The notes under the pieces: generated by a model
Seen by the model: the letters and a program-made list of their open reading frames with translations, nothing else
Databases searched by the model: none
Told to the model about the DNA's origin: nothing
Assembly: GCA_049487715.1 (NCBI GenBank)
Contig: CP150587.1
Coordinates: 186,001 to 250,000, forward strand
Reading direction: 5' to 3'
From: Pycnococcus provasolii
Lineage: Eukaryota; Chlorophyta; Pseudoscourfieldiophyceae; Pseudoscourfieldiales
Length of the DNA stretch: 64,000 nucleotides
Position numbers and translations under genes: made by a program
Part shown: piece after piece, positions 1 through 9,521 of the stretch
Layout of the letters: every line of letters starts with the position of its first letter
Position numbering within the stretch: position 1 is the first letter of the stretch

Positions 1-1272
1 GCGAAACTGAGCACAGACCCGAACGCCAACCTGGACTCGACGTTCGGCGTCAACGACCCGCAGCTGTCGAAAGAATCGCTCGACTTTGGACACCCCGACG
101 ACGACCCGGGATTCAACGACGCGAGGCCGATGGTGGCGCGCGAGTCCGTGGACCCGCTCGACATCGTCGACAACATGAGCATGGAGGCGCAGCTGAGGTA
201 CTATCGCGCGGCATTCTACGAGTCGAAGCGGCAGACGACGGCGCTCGAGCGGCGCGCGGGAACGGAGCTGCTGAGGCTCGAAGGACACAACGACATGCTG
301 CAGAGCATGACGATGGCGCAGAAGGAGTACATCGGCGAAATTCTCGCGTCCAACGCCGCGCTGCGCCAGGAGATGATTGACATGGAGCAGAGCACGCGGC
401 TGGACGTGCAGGAAATATCCACGACGCAAAACGCGATGCGCGCGCGTGTGGAGTCGCTCGAGCGCCTGCTCGCGAAGCAGACGGACCTGCACGCGAGGGA
501 GCTGGATGCGTCCGTCGCTCAGTTTGAGGCGCTCAAGGCGGAGCGCCTGGCACTCGCGCGCGCGATCGGATCGCTCGCGACGGCGACGCTCGGCGGGTCG
601 AACCCGGCGCCGGAGGTGGTTGGCGAGGAGGCTGCGGAGGCGCTCGCCGCGGGCGACGAGCCGATCCCTCGCAATGCTGAGGCGTGGGCGAAGTTCTCGT
701 ACGGCCGCGCGGATGCCGCCGGCAGTCCTGCAAAGAGCAAGTCTCTGCGTGGCGGGCGCGGCATTGGCGGCGACGGCGATCGCGCCGTGGCTGCGCTCGC
801 CGCTCAGATCAAGCGGCTTCACACAGGCCGCGAGTCGGCTCGTTCGGATCTCGCGTTGTCTCAGTCTGAGCGTGACGCGCTTACGTCCGCCCTTGGCACG
901 GTGGACGACGACTACTCGCGCGTCGAGTCTGCCGTCGTGCACCTGCTTGGCGTGGCGACGAGCCTGGGTGCGAAGATGCGCATTCCCGCGCTCGCGCCGA
1001 GTCAGATTGACGCGAAGACTCTCGCGGGAAGCCTTCGTGTTGTCAGCCACGTGCTCGAGAAGGCGCACGGCGTCGTGGACGAGGAGGAGGAGGAGAAGGC
1101 GGCGTTGCAGGCAAAGGTGGTTGAGCTTGAATTTTACCAGAAGTTGCACGAGAACCTCGAGCAGCAGGCGTCCGCGGATGCTGACGCGGACGCGGATGCG
1201 GGTCTTACGAGCGCGGAGCCGAGCGCGCCGACCGCCGTTGGCGGCGCACTTCTTGAGGAGGCGAGTGCTTAG
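1..1272 (+). CDS. Coiled-coil protein, 5' partial
   Basis: The reading frame is open from the first base of the window to a TAG at 1270-1272, so the N-terminus lies outside; 423 residues are visible. I see long heptad-like stretches rich in Glu, Arg, Leu and Ala (roughly window residues 60-190 and 265-400), a glycine-rich hinge around residues 240-260, and an acidic run of five Glu near residue 364. No enzymatic motif or membrane segment is visible. This suggests a structural coiled-coil protein, possibly cytoskeletal, but I do not recognise the family. It converges on the calmodulin-like gene with about 280 bp between the stop codons. Codon positions are strongly G/C biased like the other genes here, supporting real coding. 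Confidence 0.75.
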   Translation, partial: AKLSTDPNANLDSTFGVNDPQLSKESLDFGHPDDDPGFNDARPMVARESVDPLDIVDNMSMEAQLRYYRAAFYESKRQTTALERRAGTELLRLEGHNDMLQSMTMAQKEYIGEILASNAALRQEMIDMEQSTRLDVQEISTTQNAMRARVESLERLLAKQTDLHARELDASVAQFEALKAERLALARAIGSLATATLGGSNPAPEVVGEEAAEALAAGDEPIPRNAEAWAKFSYGRADAAGSPAKSKSLRGGRGIGGDGDRAVAALAAQIKRLHTGRESARSDLALSQSERDALTSALGTVDDDYSRVESAVVHLLGVATSLGAKMRIPALAPSQIDAKTLAGSLRVVSHVLEKAHGVVDEEEEEKAALQAKVVELEFYQKLHENLEQQASADADADADAGLTSAEPSAPTAVGGALLEEASA

Positions 1273-1406
1273 AGCTTACCTTGCCACGTCACAGTGAGTA
1301 AACAAACGGCTTCGTTTCTGACGTTATTTACAAATCATTTCTGAGTTGAATAAAAGAAATAAAAGAAAAGGGTAAGAAGTAGTTTACAACACGTGAACGT
1401 AGACCC

Positions 1407-1430
1407 ATATATATATATATATATATATAT
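1407..1430. repeat. (TA)n microsatellite
   Basis: About 12 copies of TA in the convergent 3' spacer between the coiled-coil gene and the calmodulin-like gene. Confidence 0.9.
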
Positions 1431-1548
1431 TAAAGTCGTATTCACTCCCAGACACCAGACAGTATTGTTTTTCCCGTACAAAGAAGTTTTGTTTATATAA
1501 AAAAACCTGTTCCGCTTGAGTATGCATAACTTGTATGGTTGGTGTGTA

Positions 1549-2037
1549 CTAGTCGTTAAGTATGAACCGTATGAATTCGTCGTAGTCAATCGCACCGTCA
1601 CCTGAGACGTCCGCAAGTCGTATGATATCGTCCACTTCGTCGTTCGTGAGTTTTTCACCCACTAGCGACATCGCCGCACGCAGTTCGTCCCGTGTGATAA
1701 CCCCTTCTCCACTTTTATCAAACGTGCTGAACACTTCCCTAAGTTCCGCTTCGGGGTTGCCTTCGTTCATCTTCCGGAGCATCATGGTTAAGAACTCGGG
1801 GAAGTCGATTTCGCCGTTACCGTCCGCGTCAATTTCCTTCACCATAGCTTCGACTTCGACCAGGGTGGGTTTTTGACCCAGCGAGCGCATAACATCCCCC
1901 AGTTCGTCACTGGTGATTGACCCACCTCCATCTTTATCAAAAATCGCAAACGCCTCCTTGAACTCACGTACTTGCTGACGCGTCAAGTACGGCCACTCAC
2001 GCGCCAACTGCTCATCCGTCAAGTGCTTGCGAGACAT
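1549..2037 (-). CDS. Calmodulin-like four-EF-hand calcium sensor
   Basis: This 162-residue protein has four EF-hand loops at about residues 34-45, 70-81, 107-118 and 143-154. Each begins with Asp and ends with Glu, so all four look able to bind calcium. The core ([24 protein letters not shown]) is very close to calmodulin, but a 20-residue N-terminal extension and a divergent C-lobe ([24 protein letters not shown]) make it calmodulin-like rather than canonical. Centrin was considered; the loop spacing and FLTMM motif favour calmodulin. The ATG at 2037 is the only in-frame start before the first EF hand. It would act as a calcium sensor that binds target helices; its partners cannot be seen from sequence. 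Confidence 0.9.
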   Translation of the reverse strand: MSRKHLTDEQLAREWPYLTRQQVREFKEAFAIFDKDGGGSITSDELGDVMRSLGQKPTLVEVEAMVKEIDADGNGEIDFPEFLTMMLRKMNEGNPEAELREVFSTFDKSGEGVITRDELRAAMSLVGEKLTNDEVDDIIRLADVSGDGAIDYDEFIRFILND

Positions 2038-3085
2038 TATATACCTACCGCGTTTATTTATGAACCGGGAATGGTTCGTTCGTTGACTGCTTCAGTTGCA
2101 CGCGGCCGGGTTTCACTCACTCGCGGCCGGCCGGGAGAAGCGGCCGGGACTGCGAGTTTGGAGTTGGGGGGTTTGGGGGTTGGTGAAAGTTTGCTTTGGG
2201 GGTTCCATGCATGGGGGGAGGGTTCGGGTTTGGGGGGGGGGGGGGGGGGTTGGCCATTCACCTGCTGGTTGGTTTGGCCACCTCCTGGTTGGTTTGGGCC
2301 ACCTGGTTTGGGCCCGTGGTCAACATCAGCGGAACCAATAGCCAGACAGTAGACACTCCCGCCTGCTCTGCCGCAGGCCCGCAGCCTCCCTCAGTCCCTC
2401 AACGGCTCAACGCTGCCCATTACCGCCGTACGACGGACAAATATCTGCGTGACTTTTTTCCTACACAACCTCAAAGATGTTCCAACGCACTTACGCACCA
2501 GGTAAGCTCGATGCGGCAACGAGTTTTTTTACCTCCACTGGTCATGAATACGGGCGCAGCGCTCTCCGTGCGACGGAGCGCTTGGCGCGGCTGCTCGCAC
2601 GCACAATCAATTGCTCGAGCGCACGAGCGCACGACAGCGCGACGTAGCACCCAAACAACAACACAAATTTGATCAAGTGAGTGGATCAAACCGATCAATT
2701 GTTGCTCAAATCAAGATGTCTGAATCATGAATGAAATGAAATGAATGAAATGAAATGAAAATGAATTAAGAATTGACATTGACTTAACACACACCGGTCA
2801 TTGCTTGCTTGATTGCTTATGATTCCTTATACACACTTTCAGGAACTTATAAACATGGTATTTAAGGGACCCTCGTCGTTTAAATTGGTGAATGAATGAA
2901 TAAATGGTGGTGGTGCTGGGACCCACCATTGCATGGATTAGAACTCATGTTGTTGTATGCACACCTCGCACCCTCCTCAGTCCTCACTCCCCTCCAGCAG
3001 TTGTCTTTGGCTCAAGAGCTCACACATGACGTCACGTACACGTAAGTAAGTTACGTGTCGGCGGCGGCTTTGTTGACCGTTATTT
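2038..3085. other. Spacer without a recognised gene
   Basis: Contains a G-rich tract with a run of about 18 G (2231-2250), GGTTTGGCCACCTCCT-type short repeats (2250-2310), and an (ATGAA)n-like stretch at 2733-2765. The open frames here follow low-complexity sequence and I support none as a gene. Confidence 0.6.
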
Positions 3086-4156
3086 TCAGATGAGCTCGGA
3101 GCCTTCCTCTTGCGTCATGCTCATCGACTGCGAAGGCAGCGGCACGCCGGCGACCGGGCAGCACTCGACGCCGATGTGCTGGCGCGTGATGGCCTGCACC
3201 TGCTGCTGCGCCGCTTGCGGGTTGTTCACCCACGTCTCGTAGAACTGAAACGGGCACTTCGCGACGCCCTTGTCGCCGTCGCCGCTCGCGTACACGCCCG
3301 TGTACCCGCGGTGAAGAAGCTTGAAGAGGTGGTTCTGCGATTGGTCGTTTGCGCGCGCGTCGCGGATCGCGCTCACGCTGAGCTGCGCGTACTGAACGCC
3401 GTCGCACTCCTCGCCGCACTCGCCGAGCGTGCGTCCGTCGTTGCCGACGATCGCGGAGTGTCCGAAGTAGCAGTACACGCCGTCGTGTCCCGCGGCGTTG
3501 GCGACAGCGACGTACACGTTGTTCATCCAAGCCATGCACTTCGCGACCATCACCTGCTGTTCTTTCGCGGGGTACATGTATCCCTGGCAGCGCACGATGA
3601 GCTCGGCGCCCTTCATCGCGCAGTCGCGCCAGATTTCGGGGTAGTTTCCGTCGTCGCAAATGATGAGCGAGATTTTAATACCCTTCGGCCCTTCCGTGAC
3701 GTACGTGCAGTCGCCTGGGTACCACCCTTCGATGGGACACCACGGGAGTATTTTGCGATACTTCTGGACGATTTCGCCGTTGTCGTTGATGAGCACGAGC
3801 GTGTTGTACGGCGCCTTCTTCGGGTGTTCTTCGTGTCTTTCGCCGGTCAGCGAGAAGACGCCCCACACCTTGGACTTCTTGCACGCCGCGCAGAACATGT
3901 CCGTTTCCGGGCCAGGTATGGTAACCGCGGTCGCGAACATCTCGTCGCGGTCGTACATGATACCTTGCGTCGAGTATTCGGGGAACACAATGAGGTCCAT
4001 GCCAGGTAAACCTTGTTTCGTCCCTTCAATGAGCGCACATATCTTCGCCGCATTCTCGTGAACGTCGGCCGTGGTGTGTAACCGCGGCATTTTGTACTGG
4101 TACACCGCCACACCAACGCTATCCGGCGAACTCGAAATGTCGCCGTGACGCGTCAT
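3086..4156 (-). CDS. amiE: Aliphatic amidase (AmiE type), nitrilase superfamily
   Basis: A 356-residue protein that matches bacterial aliphatic amidase (about 346 residues) almost end to end. It would hydrolyse short-chain aliphatic amides such as acetamide to the acid plus ammonia. The N-terminus [10 protein letters not shown] aligns with the bacterial start, and the nitrilase-superfamily catalytic triad is present: Glu in VFPEYS, Lys in KYRKILPW, Cys in [11 protein letters not shown]. The frame extends 13 codons further upstream but only to a GTG and then a stop at 4244-4246, so the ATG at 4156 is chosen. A GTAAG within that extension could mark a 5'UTR intron, but this is not established. 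No transit peptide is evident, suggesting cytosol. The closeness to the bacterial enzyme suggests horizontal acquisition. The related formamidase (AmiF) is the main alternative. Confidence 0.93.
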   Translation of the reverse strand: MTRHGDISSSPDSVGVAVYQYKMPRLHTTADVHENAAKICALIEGTKQGLPGMDLIVFPEYSTQGIMYDRDEMFATAVTIPGPETDMFCAACKKSKVWGVFSLTGERHEEHPKKAPYNTLVLINDNGEIVQKYRKILPWCPIEGWYPGDCTYVTEGPKGIKISLIICDDGNYPEIWRDCAMKGAELIVRCQGYMYPAKEQQVMVAKCMAWMNNVYVAVANAAGHDGVYCYFGHSAIVGNDGRTLGECGEECDGVQYAQLSVSAIRDARANDQSQNHLFKLLHRGYTGVYASGDGDKGVAKCPFQFYETWVNNPQAAQQQVQAITRQHIGVECCPVAGVPLPSQSMSMTQEEGSELI

Positions 4157-4380
4157 CCTTAGATACGGTACCTTAAGCTTACCAGATGAAGTCACAAGTT
4201 GTTGATTTGATTTGAGATTATGCGCGTGATTGGAGAGTTCTACTTACTGAAGACGTGTACGTCGGAGCTCGTCGGCCGAGAACAAAACGGCCAGGCCGAC
4301 AAAACTCCCTTAAAAAAAGAAGACAAGAGCCCTTTTAAAACCCTAACGTGCTCAAGCCTCAGCCTCGCAGGGAGCTTCAC

Positions 4381-4562
4381 CACGTCCACAGTCCACGCTC
4401 CACACTCCACGATCGGGAAGGACGACGAGCTTGACCACGTCCACAGTCCACGCTCCACACTCCACGATCGGGAAGGACGACGAGCTTGACCACGTCGACA
4501 GTCCACGCTCCACAGTGCACGATCGGGAAGGACGACGAGCTTGACCACGTCCACAGTCCACG
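4381..4562. repeat. 55-bp tandem repeat, about 3.3 copies
   Basis: Units start at 4381, 4436, 4491 and (partial) 4546, each with CACGTCCACAGTCCACGCTC followed by GATCGGGAAGGACGACGAGC. Copies differ at only a few bases. It lies upstream of the amidase gene. Confidence 0.9.
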
Positions 4563-4696
4563 TGTGTGAGCGATGAGCTTGACCACCTGTTTGGCTGTTT
4601 TGCGTGAGCGAAGGAATAAGTGCAAGAAACAGTCGCAAGAACCACCTACCCTCCCTACGTAAGTTCCAGTCGGCCCAACAGAACAACCCCGAAGGA

Positions 4697-4820
4697 GGGA
4701 TTACCACCCAAAAAAGTGTCCATGGAGGGAAGAACCCCGAGGGATTACCACCCAAAAAAGTGTCCATGGAGGGAAGAACCCCGAGGGATTACCACCCAAA
4801 AAAGTGTCCATGGAGGGAAA
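4697..4820. repeat. 44-bp tandem repeat, about 2.8 copies
   Basis: Units start at 4697, 4741 and 4785 and contain GGGATTACCACCCAAAAAAG then TGTCCATGGAGGGAAGAACC. The copies are essentially identical. The unit length is not a multiple of three, so a repeated peptide is not expected. Confidence 0.9.
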
Positions 4821-5060
4821 TAATTAAGGAATTCCCATGGGTGTTTTCAGGGCGAATTTTCCGATTCCGATTCCGATTCCGATCGCGCAACATCTTTTTT
4901 TTTTTCAAGCTTTGACGCCATAACATACTGTAAGTAAGCCGACGCCGACGACGTGTTTCTGGCGACGTTGTTGTGTATTTTTTGCGACGTTGTTGTCCAC
5001 ACGCGTGGTGTTGTTAGGTTGGGTTAGGACGCGTGGTTCTTCGTTCGTGAGATCTGATCT

Positions 5061-5234
5061 GTGCTCTGTGCTCTGTGCTCTGTGCTCTGTGCTCTGTGCT
5101 CTGTGCTCTGTGCTCTGTGCTCTGTGCTCTGTGCTCTGTGCTCTGTGCTCTGTGCTCTGTGCTCTGTGCTCTGTGCTCTGTGCTCTGTGCTCTGTGCTCT
5201 GTGCTCTGTGCTCTGTGCTCTGTGCTCTGTGCTC
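5061..5234. repeat. Heptamer GTGCTCT minisatellite, about 25 copies
   Basis: Perfect seven-base units run for about 174 bp and end about 100 bp before the ATG of the first GT29 gene. All three forward frames stay open, giving low-complexity Cys/Leu/Ser/Val peptides that I treat as artefacts. Confidence 0.95.
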
Positions 5235-5335
5235 AGCTGTTACCCTACCTGTCTCTGCTCTGCTCAGCTGTTAAGTTCAGTTAAGAGCTTTGTGGTATCG
5301 TTGGCCGCTTCGCTTTGCTTCGCTTTCCTTCCTCT

Positions 5336-7018
5336 ATGAGTTCAACGGTGCCACGTGACTCCTCCTCCTCATCCACACATCCACAGCAGTCGTCGTCGCA
5401 GTTGAAGTCGGCGTCGTCGCAGATCGAGGTGGTTGACCTTGCATCATCATCATCATCATATCTGCCGCCGCCGTTCGCAACCTTCCGTCTCGATATGCTA
5501 CGCAAGCCTTCTTTGCTTAGCTTCGTCGTGCTTATCTTCGTGTGCGGACTCGCGTGCACGCTCACAGTCGCGAGCCAGCCCGCGGACGTCGACGGAAGTG
5601 ATCCGACGGCGGGAACGGTGTTCGCGCGCGCAAGAGCGGTGCAGAATACTCCCATACACAGAGAAAAAACGGCAGCACGCAAGCAGCACACGACAACCCT
5701 TTTACCACCAAAGACAAAGACAAAATCATCCGCCACCACATCGACATCGACATCAACAACCACAACCACACCAACGATCGACGACTCTGAGCCAGCCGAG
5801 TCTTCGCCAGACGCCTCGTCCTCCTCTTCAGAAGAAGAAGAAGAAGAAGAAGAAGACTCGGAGGAAGACACACCACCAACACTCGAAGACGCCAGCGAAG
5901 AGGACGATCCAACGCCAGCATCTAGTCCAACGTCGGCGGCGCGTCGAAGCACCAGGCCATCGTCCAAGGCGGGGGCGTTCAAGTTCCCACCCGTGCCGCC
6001 TAACGCACCCGCGCCGCCGTGGCTCGACGCACTCAAGGGCATCGTGCTGCCGCTCGGACGTGGCGTTCCCGCCGACGCCGCGGCGGGAGGGGGTGGCGCA
6101 CAAGGCGGCTTGTCGCACGCAGTCACGCAGGTCGTGCTCACCAAGTCTGCGATCCACGCGCACGGAACGAAGATGTTCCCGAGCGGCGTTGCTGATGCCA
6201 ATCAGCTCGGAAAGATGGCCAAAAACAGCTGCGTTCCGAACTCCGACGTCAAGACGTTCGCAGGCACGTGCGCGGTGGTTGGCAACTCAGGCGTGTCGCT
6301 CAACGAGAGGTACGGCGCGTCGATCGACGACCACGACATCGTCATTCGCTTCAACGACGGGCCGACGCAGGGATTCGAGGACGTCGTCGGCAGTCGAACG
6401 ACGATACGCGTGCTGAACAACAAGTGGACGTCCTCGATGCTCGAGGGGTCGAGTCTCAGCCTCACGCCGCGACTCGCCGTCAACTCGTCCGTGCTCCTGT
6501 TTGGCAAGTCGAACGTGCACCACGTCGGCAGCGTGTGTGGGAAGATGCGCCGCACCGGCGGATACCCCGCGCAGCGAGAGGTGCTGTACGTTTCGCCACT
6601 GCTCACGGACCTCGCGAGGCTGACGTACCGGCGCGTGCACGGGCGCGTGTACAATGGCGCCGCTGACAGCGCGATGGGCGCGCCACCAAGCGGCATTGAG
6701 GGCATCTTCTTCGCCATGAGCATATGCACGCGCGTCTCACTGTTCGGATTCGGCGTCGACGCCGCAGCGTCGAAGGAGGCGCGGTACCACTACCACAACG
6801 GCGTTCAGGGTGACCGATCTGCTCACAGCTTTGGCTACCAAGGGCGCTTCCTGAAAACGCTTCGTGCATCTGGGCGCATTGCGCTGTGCAACGAGGTGGC
6901 CAAGCCTGCGTGGGCTACGCGGCAGTGCAAGCGCCCGCAACTTGCGGCGGAACTTGACGCGGAAGATGGCGGTGTGCGTGGCGTCTCGTTCGACACGACG
7001 CGCCTGTGCCAGTGGTGA
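5336..7018 (+). CDS. GT29 sialyltransferase-like glycosyltransferase, type II membrane protein
   Basis: A 560-residue protein from the ATG at 5336; the longer open frame begins only with TTG. Residues about 59-79 (LLSFVVLIFVCGLACTLTV) form a signal anchor, followed by a Ser/Glu/Pro-rich stem to about residue 230 and then a GT29 catalytic domain. Sialylmotif L is clear near residue 311 (CAVVGNSGVSLNERYG, then IDDHDIVIRFNDGP, then VGSRTT). Sialylmotif S is near residue 453 (GIEGIFFAMS, SLFGFG). A Tyr-His-His cluster (YHYHNG) follows where motif III is expected. This predicts a Golgi glycosyltransferase using a CMP-activated sugar; whether the donor is sialic acid or a related acid sugar such as KDO cannot be told. 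It converges on the J-domain gene with 58 bp between them. Confidence 0.9.
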   Translation: MSSTVPRDSSSSSTHPQQSSSQLKSASSQIEVVDLASSSSSYLPPPFATFRLDMLRKPSLLSFVVLIFVCGLACTLTVASQPADVDGSDPTAGTVFARARAVQNTPIHREKTAARKQHTTTLLPPKTKTKSSATTSTSTSTTTTTPTIDDSEPAESSPDASSSSSEEEEEEEEDSEEDTPPTLEDASEEDDPTPASSPTSAARRSTRPSSKAGAFKFPPVPPNAPAPPWLDALKGIVLPLGRGVPADAAAGGGGAQGGLSHAVTQVVLTKSAIHAHGTKMFPSGVADANQLGKMAKNSCVPNSDVKTFAGTCAVVGNSGVSLNERYGASIDDHDIVIRFNDGPTQGFEDVVGSRTTIRVLNNKWTSSMLEGSSLSLTPRLAVNSSVLLFGKSNVHHVGSVCGKMRRTGGYPAQREVLYVSPLLTDLARLTYRRVHGRVYNGAADSAMGAPPSGIEGIFFAMSICTRVSLFGFGVDAAASKEARYHYHNGVQGDRSAHSFGYQGRFLKTLRASGRIALCNEVAKPAWATRQCKRPQLAAELDAEDGGVRGVSFDTTRLCQW

Positions 7019-7076
7019 TTGGCTGTATTAGTAGATCTTGTAAAGCTTATTCTTTGTACTACACATATAAACATCA

Positions 7077-8189
7077 TTACTTCTGCGACGACGCAAACGC
7101 CTTGCGCATCGCCTTCTGCGCCTGCACCACCTTCGCCATCGCCTCAGGTGCGCTCGGGCTCGCGTTCTTGTCAGGGTGAACAATCATCGAAACCTTGCGG
7201 AATGCGGCGCGTGTGCGTTTCTCGCGCTCGTCGTCTGTCACGTACCGCGCGGCGATGCGCCGTCCGTCTTTCGTCACACCCGACGCGTTCACCTCGTCCC
7301 AGCCGGGCGGGAGGCGAAGCACCTCTTCCGCGGTGGAGCACGCGAGCACGCGCCGGCACTCCCAGACGGGTGCCCATCCTCGCGCCTGCTCCGCGAGCGC
7401 GCCAAGGTTCGTCCACACGTTCCCTCTTGCGGGTGCGCCCGCCTGCAGCAGAAACTTCCTGAGTTCCGGCGGCGCGCAGCTGAGCAGTTCTGGGCACTCG
7501 GCGTCGAGAGATCCTTTCCAGTGCGCTGGGTTGACGGGAGGCAGGTCGACGCCTTCCCACGGCGCGTCGCTCGCGTTGTTTGACGGAGGGGAGACGCTCG
7601 GCGCGTCGCTCCGCGGCGTTGGTACGGGCGTGGTGTCTGTCGAGGTGGTGCCTTGCGCTTGCGCGCGTCTTGCGTATGCTTGTTTCGGCGGTCTGAGCGG
7701 AACTTCCCCCGCGGGCGGCGGTGGCGGTTGTGCGTTGTTTGCGCTTGCGTGTGCGCCCCATTCGGACGCGTACCTCGACGCGGGTTTCGGCGCAGGCGGC
7801 GGCTCCGCCTTTTGGATTTCGTACCCGTTCGCGGTGTTGACGGAGTCCTGTACGAACGACGCGACGCGTGTTCTTAGTCGTCCGATGCGTGCTCTTTGCG
7901 TCGGGTTTCTCCTGGAGACGTCGTACTGAAGCGATGCGCCCGCTTCCACCGCGGATCGCAGGAGCGCCGCGGCGGCCGAAACGGCCGTGTTGCCATCTTC
8001 CTCATGATGATTATCGTTTTCTTTCGTGATTGAGTTATCCAAAGACGACGGAACGCTCTCTGAGTTTTGTAAAGATGGCGCAACAGAGGAGAAACCTCCT
8101 GACTGAGAGAGCTCAAGATCTTCGAGCGACTCCTCCAGAGAAAGGTTACGTTGAGGAGGAGCGGCGCGGCTGGCTGACTGGGCGGCCAT
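7077..8189 (-). CDS. Auxilin-like C-terminal J-domain protein
   Basis: A 370-residue protein from the ATG at 8189 (MAAQSASRAAPPQRN); the frame stays open further upstream, but that part encodes only the 50-bp repeat. The first 210 residues are low-complexity and Pro/Ser-rich, while the last 70 form a J-domain with the HPD motif in RTRAAFRKVSMIVHPDKN. A C-terminal J-domain after a disordered region is the layout of auxilin/GAK-type proteins, which recruit Hsp70 to uncoat clathrin vesicles. A clathrin role is inference, since no clathrin-box motif is obvious. Between them, ALAEQARGWAPVWECRRVLA and LPPGWDEV suggest a small folded segment of unknown function. Confidence 0.8.
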   Translation of the reverse strand: MAAQSASRAAPPQRNLSLEESLEDLELSQSGGFSSVAPSLQNSESVPSSLDNSITKENDNHHEEDGNTAVSAAAALLRSAVEAGASLQYDVSRRNPTQRARIGRLRTRVASFVQDSVNTANGYEIQKAEPPPAPKPASRYASEWGAHASANNAQPPPPPAGEVPLRPPKQAYARRAQAQGTTSTDTTPVPTPRSDAPSVSPPSNNASDAPWEGVDLPPVNPAHWKGSLDAECPELLSCAPPELRKFLLQAGAPARGNVWTNLGALAEQARGWAPVWECRRVLACSTAEEVLRLPPGWDEVNASGVTKDGRRIAARYVTDDEREKRTRAAFRKVSMIVHPDKNASPSAPEAMAKVVQAQKAMRKAFASSQK

Positions 8190-8400
8190 AGAATAACGGC
8201 ACACACGAGGAGCAGATATACACGAGCGAAGACGTCGAGACGACGGCCACCAAGAGCCCGAATCAAAGTAAGTGTGTATGTATGTATGCACACTGAACGA
8301 ACCAAGTACGGTACGCGAGCTTTCAACTACAAGCCAGGCGACCACGAGCAGAGCACACACACCGAGCAAACGCAGAGCACGCCGGGCAGAGCACACACAC

Positions 8401-8550
8401 CGAGCAAACAAGGCGGCCACGAGCACACACGCCGAGCAGAGCACACGCACCGAGCACACAAGGCGGCCACGAGCACACACGCCGAGCAGAGCACACGCAC
8501 CGAGCACACAAGGCGGCCACGAGCACACACGCCGAGCAGAGCACACACAC
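8401..8550. repeat. 50-bp tandem repeat, three copies
   Basis: Units at 8401, 8451 and 8501 contain CACAAGGCGGCCACGAGCAC and GCCGAGCAGAGCACACGCAC, with shorter CGAGCA/GCACAC-based degenerate copies on both sides (about 8340-8620). It lies just upstream of the J-domain gene start. Confidence 0.9.
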
Positions 8551-8817
8551 CGAGCAGAGCACACACCGAGCAAACGCACAGCACGCACAGCACGCACAGC
8601 ACGCCAAGACACACAGAGACACACGGAGACACACCGAGACCACCTCAGGCGGAGTTTGAGTTTGAGTTTGCGTTTTTTTTTCTCTTGGAGGAACTCGAAG
8701 GAGAAAGAGGCGCCACGGCACTAGAATACTGGTGCAATGGCGGAAAGAAGGAGGTTACCCGGGTCCCCTTCTTTTCCGTGGTACTTTTACAGTTGCCTCG
8801 CAGGAAACCGCGAGAGC

Positions 8818-9240
8818 TTTGCACGGGTCGTTAAGTGCACTGCCCCTGGTGAATCCGGGCAGTTTGCACGGGTCGTTAAGTCCACTGCCCCTGGTGAATC
8901 CGGGCAGTTTGCACGGGTCGTTAAGTGCACTGCCCCTGGTGAATCCGGGCAGTTTGCACGGGTCGTTAAGTGCACTGCCCCTGGTGAATCCGGGCAGTTT
9001 GCACGGGTCGTTAAGTGCACTGCCCTTGGTGAATCCGGGCAGTTTGCACGGGTCGTTAAGTCCACTGCCCCTGGTGAATCCGGGCAGTTTGCACGGGTCG
9101 TTAAGTCCACTGCCCTTGGTGAATCCGGGCAGTTTGCACGGGTCGTTAAGTCCACTGCCCCTGGTGAATCCGGGCAGTTTGCACGGGTCGTTAAGTCCAC
9201 TGCCCTTGGTGAATCCGGGCAGTTTGCACGGGTCGTTAAG
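8818..9240. repeat. 45-bp tandem repeat, about 9.4 copies
   Basis: Units begin with TTTGCACGGGTCGTTAAG every 45 bp from 8818 to 9223. Copies vary at two main sites (GTGCAC or GTCCAC; CCCCTGG or CCCTTGG). Within each unit GGGCAGTTTGCAC and GTGCACTGCCC can pair, so every copy can form an imperfect hairpin. Because 45 is a multiple of three, several frames stay open, giving a 15-residue repeat peptide; I see no start, domain or conserved frame to call it a protein. Confidence 0.93.
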
Positions 9241-9352
9241 GCGGGTGTCTAAAGTCGCGATACCCGGGGGTGAAACCAGGAAATTGCAAGTTTTGCCCCC
9301 GGATTTTTATAGACCTGCAGTGCCTACAATCGCGAAAGGCTAAAAAAAAATA

Positions 9353-9381
9353 GGATTTCGCCCCGGGCCGGGGCGAAATCC
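9353..9381. repeat. Perfect 13-bp inverted repeat with 3-nt loop
   Basis: GGATTTCGCCCCG and its exact reverse complement are separated by GGC, directly after an A-rich tract and before a G11 run. It sits between the 45-bp array and the THAP-like ORF. Its role is unknown. Confidence 0.85.
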
Positions 9382-9521
9382 CTAAAGTTTCGGGCTCGAG
9401 GGCGAAAGTTTCGGGGGGGGGGGGCTAAATCTCGCGTAGTCCTATTTCCTGGTTCAACAAAGGTGCCCCGTGCTTTTCAAATTTCGAAATACATCCCTTG
9501 ACTGTTGACGTTGCGGCCATT

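Noticed and set aside
1549-2037. Centrin
   Set aside because: EF-hand loops and FLTMM-type core are closer to calmodulin; centrin-specific N-terminal and C-terminal features are absent.
2196-2672. 158-codon open frame in G-rich spacer
   Set aside because: Composition follows the poly-G and GGTTTGG repeats; no domain.
4990-5339. Open frames through the GTGCTCT heptamer
   Set aside because: All three forward frames stay open only because the repeat has no stop; no domain, no consistent start.
8190-8624. N-terminal extension of the J-domain protein
   Set aside because: It translates the 50-bp repeat into Cys/Ala/Leu-rich low complexity; the ATG at 8189 gives a sensible protein.
8732-9343. A 203-codon frame with a 15-residue repeat peptide
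   Set aside because: Created by the 45-bp array in several frames on both strands; frame choice is arbitrary and the repeat looks hairpin-driven.
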